Shown: piece after piece, positions 57,501-64,000 of the stretch
How the letters are laid out: each line of letters starts with the position of its first letter
Numbering within the stretch: the stretch's first letter is position 1
Assembly: GCF_035083965.1 (NCBI RefSeq)
Contig: NC_089724.1
Location: 7,480,501-7,544,500, forward strand
Direction of reading: 5' to 3'
Length of the DNA stretch: 64,000 nt
Source: Branchiostoma lanceolatum
Taxonomy: Eukaryota > Chordata > Leptocardii > Amphioxiformes > Branchiostomatidae
Notes under the pieces: generated by a model
What the model was told of the DNA's origin: nothing
Seen by the model: the letters and a program-made list of their open reading frames with translations, nothing else
Databases searched by the model: none
Program-made: the position numbers and the translations under genes

Positions 57501-59332
57501 ATAATGCAATCTTTGTGATGTTGTCCTGTGGATATATCCAAACAAACGCTCCCATATTTTTGTCAGAGGATGCCTGACCCCGTTTTTTCTGTTGTCCGTG
57601 TAGTTGTCTTAGGAGATATGACCAAACCAGCGATGTTTATTATTTCTATATGATCTTCTGCACATCTAGGACCACCTAGCTACTGCTGTTCTTTTAAACG
57701 ACTGTTTTTGCAAAACAATCGGGCGTTGGTGTTGTCTTCCACTACATTAGTCAGTTGCAAAAGTCGTTGAACCGGTTCTAACCGGGACGGTTCAGTTGAA
57801 TTGCTGAAGGCAAGGAATGACCCCTTCTGAACTCTTTCAATAAAAATGTTGTAAATACAGAGCTTTATCAGTAGTAAACTCAACATTTTGAAGCAGGCAT
57901 ACAATGCTGTGCAATCATAAGCTGTTGTTTTTTAAATCACTAGTGTCACAAGGACTTTCGTAAACAGCCACGAATAGTACGACGGGTAGGGCACCTGAAA
58001 CACGATCCGCCATTTTCCAAAATGGCGGCGTCACGCAGACAAAACACGACCTTGTGTTTTCTGCAACCTGTTTGATTTTGGAGGATCACATTTCTTTTCA
58101 TGCATACGTTTTGTGTTTATGGGTACGAAGTGGCACTTACTCTCCCAAAACGCTACAATGAACATGCGCTTGATGAAAAAATATATTTCAAGAAATGTGC
58201 AATGCTACTCAAAGAGGGCATGAAATCGACACAACAATTGTAGATTTCCAGATTAAAGTCTTTACACAAAAGAAATGTTTCTCAGTATGTGTTCTCAGCG
58301 TGGTTTCTATAATCTTCGTTCAACAAATGAAATTTTCCTTGAATGTGTTGGTAGTGTGCCAAATTGCGTTAAGCTGTTCTCTCAGATTTAAACCTTGACA
58401 TCCGAGCGGTAGCGTAGCAAGTTTCTTCTTTGGCCAGTGAATCTCTAACTTACATTTAGCTGATGCTAAGACTGTTTACATAATTGTAGAGTTCTGTGGT
58501 CATGTAATTTTGCGACAGATAAAAACGTCTCTGGATTCAAAACAGGGACAGAACAGTTTCATGCTATGCTATACAAACTGCCAAGTTGGTACGTTTGACC
58601 AAGGAGGTTTGAATGCATAGAGTGCATGCCAATTTGCCAACACGAAGAACTCCCTTGTTCTTGATTATGTCCCTACTTAAGTTTCTTTGGCTTTTATACT
58701 GGTACGTATGTTATGAACAAATAGATTTTCATGTACAGTTACACTATTAGACGCACGATAGGCACGGTTGACTTAGGTTTCAAAGTGTCATTCTCATGTT
58801 GTTTTAAACATTCATAGTATCATAGGTGGGCATGATGTACGTCTAAGAATCGTATTTTCTATAGCCTTGTCTTGCTGTGATAAAAGAAAGTAATGCTCAA
58901 GTCATGGAGTACGTGGTGTCTGTTTCAGGGCTAGGCACATTGTGAGTCTGGCGGAAATGTGTTGTTCTGATACGGTAAGGGATCAGTACTAGTGAATATC
59001 TGCATGAATTAACCTGTCCGTTTTGGCGTCTGATATGAACTATCTTCTATATGTACGTATTCCCGAACACCCCTATAGATACAGTAGTGTCTCTAGAATG
59101 TCGTAACGTGAAAAAGTCAGTGCAAGATAGGGAAGTTTGCTATTAAACTAATAGTGAATGTTTTTCAAAGAAGACACAAGACTCAGCAAAATACAGTAGC
59201 CCGGAGCTATAACCGCTCCCACAAACAAACAACTACTCTCGAATCTCAAACAACCTGAACAATGTCCAAACTTACCCAGAAGATGACGTTGAGGACGATC
59301 AGGACCGTCCTTATCATTTGATCCTTCGCCAT
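51554..59332 (-). CDS. TSP7: tetraspanin on the reverse strand, complete, 246 aa
   Basis: Exons in transcript order are 59332-59276, 56003-55809, 54757-54683, 54204-54097, 53095-52943, 52356-52273 and 51622-51554 (TAG). All have GT/AG on the minus strand and are phase 0. The N terminus MAKDQMIRTVLIVLNVIFW has Asn in TM1. Exon 2 encodes LIGALFLCAGLTFRFEYYRM and the turn ITFCGCCGAASSHK. TM3 has Gln (LLVQIVVG) where others have Glu. The LEL has LTCCGLNSKDDWRD, TCLC, EC and PC (six cysteines). The C terminus RRWRDEEGYVM resembles the GYEVM end of CD63 but lacks one residue, so a working YxxPhi signal is doubtful. The exon 6-7 region and all sizes fit the array, so this is an inverted member. Its intron 1 is 3.3 kb with YY1-like sites. 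Confidence 0.92.
52605..52932 (+). repeat. Dispersed repeat (family F), TSP7 intron 5
   Basis: It matches the 12600-12885 copy, including the terminal CGCCAAAAAC and TTTTTCATGGAG. It stops about 10 bp from the TSP7 exon 5 donor. Confidence 0.7.
54357..54560 (-). mobile_element. Family H short element, TSP7 intron 3
   Basis: Inverted ends GGCAAAAAGTAGTGGA (54387-54402) and TCCACTACCTTTTGCC (54545-54560). Flanking 15-bp direct repeats, ATTTAAGGTGTAAAG and ATTCAAGGTGTAAAG, are at 54342-54356 and 54561-54575. GGGCTCGAATCC is B-box-like. Confidence 0.7.
54764..55055 (+). repeat. 150-bp tandem duplication, TSP7 intron 2
   Basis: Two units, each with TTTAAAGCAAAATACGTC and ACGTACGATTCAGA. The first abuts the exon 3 acceptor. 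Confidence 0.75.
56004..59275. other. TSP7 intron 1
   Basis: YY1-like sites at 57010-57050 and 58007-58028; otherwise no repeat family or exon recognised. Confidence 0.5.
58007..58028. promoter_or_regulatory. Back-to-back YY1-like sites in TSP7 intron 1
   Basis: CCGCCATTTT and AAAATGGCGG form a perfect inverted pair with a 2-bp spacer. Two further minus-strand ATGGCGG motifs lie near 57010-57050 in the same intron, so an internal promoter or enhancer is possible. Confidence 0.35.
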
Positions 59333-60247
59333 GATGTTTGTTGAGGTTTAGACTAAAGAAACTGTGAAGAATTCAGCGCGTTTTTGCCGCCGGGTGCAGA
59401 GACGAGTTCACAACGGACTGTTACGCCTGTGTGGCTGCACCAGGTACGCAAAGGATTACACCACAGACCTGTCCCAGGGGGATCACATTCAACCGTGGTT
59501 GGACGGGTCCAAGACAATGCGTGCACACTGGCGGGGAGGTCACCTGGTGAATGAAGCTATTCAGGAAAGAATTACGGATTCAGAGGAATAGAAATGTGTC
59601 ATGCACACGAGTTCACACTATCTACCAACGGCGTCTCTTACAGTTTACCGAATAAACGTATGATGGGTATCAAATGAAAAGTTGTTCAAAGGAAAAGTAA
59701 ATTGAAATTCAAGAAGAAGTAAACAAACATCCTTGGTATTAATGATTTTCAATCACATGTCTTTATCAGTTGTCTTAGATACTAGTACATGTAAGTCTTG
59801 TATAAATATATATATGCAGAATTTTGTCATGAAATGTGACCAGATGGCATAGAACTTGTAGTCTCATTTGAAACGTGAAACAGTAAAGGATTTTGTGTCG
59901 CCTCTCTCCCCAGCTTCATGCATGGATGGTAAGGTGTAAACAGGTAGAGTGACTGGACAGGACCAGATCGAATGACAGGATAGTTTGAGTACCGAGAATC
60001 TTTTGTGGCTTTCGTCACGGATTCTTGTGGTGACGTCAGTAATGATGGTGTATTTGTTGAGACCTGAAATGATCTTCCTTTGTAGAGGAAACAGTAAACA
60101 CACAATCACACGGTGATTTGGGGTTGATTTGTTGATACGGTCCTCGTCGATATTTGGTATTTCCAGTAAATTGACCATTATTTTACTTCATAGAGTACCG
60201 TATCATATCTACTCGCAGACTAGTAGTCAGAGGTAGATCCAAAAACA

Positions 60248-60453
60248 TAGCCTCTACCAGGCTCCATGGGTCGCTGGAAAAATAGTAGAAATTGGCAAAA
60301 TAGACGGATGACATGCCAGAGGACCTGGTCCGCCAAAGAAGCTACAGGTCGCTGATAGTTACTTCTTTGGCGGACCAACTCCTCTGGCATGTTATCCGTC
60401 TATTTGGCCAAATTCTATTATTTTTTCAGGAACCTGTGGAGCTTGGTAGAGGC
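60248..60453. mobile_element. Fold-back element (family C)
   Basis: Same ends as the 28818 copy, with long inner arms (for example CTTCTTTGGCGGACCA and its inverse). An exact 9-bp duplication, CCAAAAACA, is at 60239-60247 and 60454-60462. Confidence 0.85.
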
Positions 60454-60707
60454 CCAAAAACACACAGGCAGATTATACGTGCCCTATGGCTCACTGAAGT
60501 TGGGGTGTCCTTGTTATCAATTTTGGGCGTTAAGCTGCTCTCTCCGGTGATTTCGTGATGACTTTAATGCATGGAACCTCGATCCAGAGGATTCGGTTTA
60601 CTGGAATTTTGCCAAGCAAGGGAAAGTTATCTCAAAAACATCTGTAGATAGAACTAAGGATAAAAACAAGGAAGTATTAAACCAAGACGAGAGCCACCTG
60701 TTCGTTA

Positions 60708-60957
60708 TACCCCCATTCCACTGGACGGCGCTCTCACTGCGACCTCGCTGCGACCTGAGCTTGTGTAACCCTTGATTTCATATTTGGAATATTATGCAAG
60801 ATGTAAAAGTATGACTGAAATTGTGAAAACACAGTAAAACACACAAAACGTAAAAAGATGCGTTCTTTATCTACGAAATTCGTTGAGCGCTTTGGTCAAT
60901 TTTAGGTAGGTCGCGGAGAGAGCGCAGCGAGGTCGCCGCCCTGGTGGAATGGGGGTA
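60708..60957 (-). mobile_element. TA-type MITE (family A), best-preserved copy
   Basis: 250 bp with TACCCCCATTCCAC and GTGGAATGGGGGTA ends, flanked by TA on both sides. It has no open frame of note. Confidence 0.85.
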
Positions 60958-61178
60958 TAATTGAGTCGGAAATCATAACCCCCTCCAGTAATGACATATG
61001 GTACGTTCTTAATCTCCGTGGAATGTATGAGAAATCCCTTGTTTAAACCGCGGAAATTCGGGCCTGGCGCTGTGCGGCACCAATCAGCGTGTGTACACAA
61101 CAAGCAGTGTTTATGTGGGTCCGGTTACAGTATTGCATGGAGCTGAAGCGGATATAGCCACTCACTGATCACGTGACG

Positions 61179-61578
61179 TACTCTCCAAGCAGAGGTTGGT
61201 GGGGAAGATTGTGACCTTTTCATCATATGCCCCGTTTTCTTACTCTCCAAGCAGAGCTAGGGTTTCGGCTGGTTTTTAACGTGTTTTTAAGGCGTTTTTG
61301 TCATGCCTTCTACTTTGTCATCGTTTTTGTTGTGTCGCAAACCCAAGGGTTTGCGACACAACAAAAACGATGACAAAGTAGAAGGCATGACAAAAACGCC
61401 TAAAAACACGTTAAAAACCAGCCGAAACCCTAGCTCTGCTTGGAGAGTACCGTTTTCTGTCGGCCCTCTCATCCAACGTACTCTCCAAGCAGAGGTTGGC
61501 GGAGAATGCCGACAGAAAACAGGGCATATGATAAGAAAAAGGTCACAATCTTCTCCACTAACCTCTGCTTGGAGAGTA
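61179..61578. mobile_element. Fold-back element (family B), outer copy
   Basis: Ends are TACTCTCCAAGCAGAG and its inverse. The arms at about 61179-61240 and 61516-61578 are inverted copies. Flanks CACGTGACG (61170-61178) and CTTGTGACG (61579-61587) are a 9-bp duplication with two differences. No coding capacity. The element is interrupted by the copy at 61241-61449. Confidence 0.8.
61241..61449. mobile_element. Fold-back element (family B), nested copy
   Basis: A 209-bp, nearly perfect hairpin with arms of about 100 bp. It is inserted into the outer element with an exact 9-bp target duplication, CCGTTTTCT, at 61232-61240 and 61450-61458. Near-perfect arms suggest a recent insertion. Confidence 0.88.
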
Positions 61579-62593
61579 CTTGTGACGGTCCACATGAGTT
61601 CGTATTTACACGGCCTTGTCAATAGAAAAATCGCGTTTTGGATATTCACGTACGCTGTACAACATTTTTACTGTGATTGAAACCCTCACACGGGACGATA
61701 AACATATGGCAGACTGTCTAACAGGTTCCCGGCGTTATCGTTGGTTTAGCGCGCATGTTGGATGAAGTAACTTATTAATAACTGTTATCTGTGTTGAACA
61801 TAACTTCAATAAATTCATCAAAGTAACATCTACTAATATAAATCCACCAGGTACCTAATTCCGGCACCCTAAAAAGATACGTCCGAAAAGATCTCAAACG
61901 TGATAAGTCTTGACGCCAATTGCAGGTACATGTCCTCCAGGTTGGCTGCTCTAGAGATCTCTCAAACACACTGTTTTTCAAAGTGCCGGATTTATCTAAC
62001 CTGGCATATTAATATTAATATTAATGGCGGTTAAATGTTGCAGCGATATGGGACTGATTCCAAAATTTCTTCTCAAGTTGCTGTTCATACCCAACCCACT
62101 AGGCGGTGCTTCCTAAACAATTCAGACAATGCTCTGCGAAAAAAAAAATATGTGACGCCTATTGCAGGTACATGTACACATGTAAACCTGACTGGTCTAC
62201 ACAACTGTCAATGTAGACGTGTAATAGCAATGATAATCATAGTCCCATTCATACATCTGTAAAGCCACAGCAGACGCTGCGGACAACCCACAGACTGACC
62301 AGGATGCACGTGCCAGGATGCGACGCCATAGTCTTGCGAGACTGACGGCTGCCCCCAAATTCATACATCTATTTATTTTCTGTCATTCTTATTCAGGATT
62401 GCCCAGCTCAGTGATTAACACTGCTTTGCAGTGGGGCCCTGTGTCATACATAAAGACATAAAACAAGTAGTACACGTACAGTCAAATACAACAAAAAAAA
62501 TACAATAGATAGTGATGATAATGAATAAGGTGTAATAAACGATTAATCAATATGAATTATTTGTTTTACAATTCACTGGTCTGCAGTAAAGCT

Positions 62594-62780
62594 TACTTTC
62601 CAAGTAGAGGACGGGTTCCGCCAGGTTTTTTACGTGTTTTTAGGCGTTTTTGTCGGGCTTTCTACTTTGTTTTTTGTCTCTATAGGGTTTATAGAGACAA
62701 AAAAAAGTAGAAAGCCCGACAAAAACGCCGAAAAACACGTATAAAACCTGCCGGAACTCGTCCTCTGCTTGGAGAGTAGT
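62594..62780. mobile_element. Fold-back element (family B)
   Basis: Ends are TACTTTCCAAGTAGAG and CTCTGCTTGGAGAGTA. It shares the ACGTGTTTTTAGGCGTTTTT interior with the nested copy. The 9-bp duplication AGTAAAGCT is at 62585-62593 and 62781-62789. Confidence 0.85.
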
Positions 62781-63264
62781 AGTAAAGCTATTATGAAATC
62801 ACACGAGAACTTTTCAAGTTAATGAACAAAATCAAGACCATGTAGACAACACCTCTTTCTCACCACCATGTCTGTAACCATGTCTGTAAAACAACACACT
62901 TCAGCAGCAGAATAACATTTGTCACCATCTTAGTTTCCATCCTTGAACTTAAGTATCCTCAGGGCAGTTGGTGCCTCGAATTACAAGTATGGAATGTTAG
63001 TTTGTGCCGACCTGACTGTTCATATCACGGGCAGATCTAAGAGACACATTCTAGATAGCACGCAACATGCCAGTTGTAATAGTTGTTTATAATTGAGCGG
63101 TGATAGCTGTCTGCCTGGTTGTTGACCCGGGGCAGGAAAATCATGTCGAGTTGCCCGCATCGGCTTTGATAGGGATTACAATTAGGTTCAATGTCCTCTG
63201 TCTGCTGTATCTCCCGAGTTGAATTTACCCCGTGTCTCTTAGTCTAGGCTGGAGGCAACCCAAC

Positions 63265-63480
63265 TCTAACAAGAAATTAAGACCTTAGCACAAGTCCAGG
63301 TCAAAACATACAAAAACAAGTCTGATGCAGTACCAAGGTCACATACCAGGTGGCCCAAAATCGACATTGTCTTTCGTCTTCCCAACACCTACCTACATAC
63401 CAAATATCATCATAATCTGTCCAGAGGTTCTTGAGTTATGCTAGACTACAATCGCCCAGAAACACAGGCACACACACCGT
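63265..63480 (+). repeat. Dispersed repeat (family F)
   Basis: CCAAGGTCACATACCAGG and TGGCCCAAAATCGACA blocks, ending in a short ACACAC tail. Confidence 0.7.
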
Positions 63481-63507
63481 TGTAATTAGGGTGTTAAGTT
63501 TCATTCT

Positions 63508-63587
63508 ATACATCTATTCTGTACTATGTTCAATAGTTGTTGCCATACATTGTACCGTGTGCAATTGTCGTGCAATTAAGTTCTTCC
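63508..63587 (+). repeat. Retroposon-like 3' tail (family G)
   Basis: Second copy of the block at 29625, ending AATTAAGTTCTTCC. Confidence 0.65.
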
Positions 63588-64000
63588 TGAAGTCAAAACG
63601 AGAAATTTTTTCTCTTAACTCGAAACTCACCTCCGTTATATTATCACTGAGGATTTTGATTTTTTGTTCTCAATAATATATTCTTTATTTTGTGAACCTA
63701 GTACTTACAATGTATCAATGCTGTTGAAGATATCTACAATGTCAGTATCTTTATACCCACGCTTTTATCACAAGCTTGAGGTTTTACAATGTAATAGGCG
63801 TCATATTGGCATACACATTGCTACAATTTCCTGAAGCACTAAGTCATGAACATGGACTGTTTGGTATGGAGCCAACATGTTAGAAATTAGCAGTAAGTAA
63901 AAAAATAATGGTAAATCAATGAATCTATGATATATAACATTTATGATAGTATACCACCTACCAATGACACTGATCATATCAGTTAATTTTCTTAAAGTTA

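Larger units (their letters stand above)
59333..64000. other. Region beyond TSP7, no gene seen
   Basis: Contains fold-back elements, one MITE, and family F and G repeats, as listed. No tetraspanin exon or other coding signal was recognised. Confidence 0.55.

Noticed and set aside
59364-59591. 75-residue open frame divergent from TSP7
   Set aside because: It starts 32 bp from the TSP7 ATG with no domain or splice signal; most likely promoter sequence.
61287-61680. Paired open frames of about 120 residues on both strands
   Set aside because: They are the two arms of the nested hairpin element read in opposite directions.

Overview
The window is animal nuclear DNA: intron-rich, AT-rich between exons, with long CA/GT microsatellites and many short repeat copies. 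The repeat types and exon structure suggest a lancelet (Branchiostoma). That species call is inference; only 'metazoan' is secure.

The coding content is one tandem array of seven tetraspanin genes, called TSP1 to TSP7 here. TSP1 (3493-6297, first exon not found), TSP2 (9199-15901), TSP3 (18250-24112), TSP4 (26912-32585), TSP5 (33899-39751) and TSP6 (41993-49423) are on the + strand. TSP7 (51554-59332) is on the - strand and converges on TSP6. Every complete gene has the same seven coding exons, about 57-66 / 195-201 / 75-90 / 105-108 / 99-153 / 84 / 63-111 nt, and every intron is phase 0. This architecture was rebuilt by eye from GT/AG borders and conserved protein features: Asn in TM1, a Cys-rich TM2-TM3 turn, Glu in TM3, CCG in the large extracellular loop (LEL), and Pro/Ser-Cys just before TM4. 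The proteins look like the short-loop CD9/CD81 type, but the second LEL cysteine motif is mostly Cys-x-Cys, not the usual Cys-Cys. TSP3 and TSP7 are the most divergent. TSP6 has two alternative last exons, one encoding a long charged cytoplasmic tail.

Start codons of TSP2 to TSP6 sit in an AAnATGGCG context (YY1/TISU-like), which suggests short 5' leaders and TATA-less promoters. TSP5 and TSP6 also share a block just upstream of ATG and an E-box about 150 bp upstream.

The rest is introns and intergenic DNA filled with small non-autonomous elements. These are fold-back hairpin elements with 9-bp target duplications (Mutator-like, one nested in another), a TA-duplicating MITE family with GAGAGCG-rich ends, a tRNA-derived SINE, a small family with long direct repeats, other dispersed repeats and microsatellites. 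No tRNA, rRNA or CRISPR was seen, and no gene was found beyond 59332.
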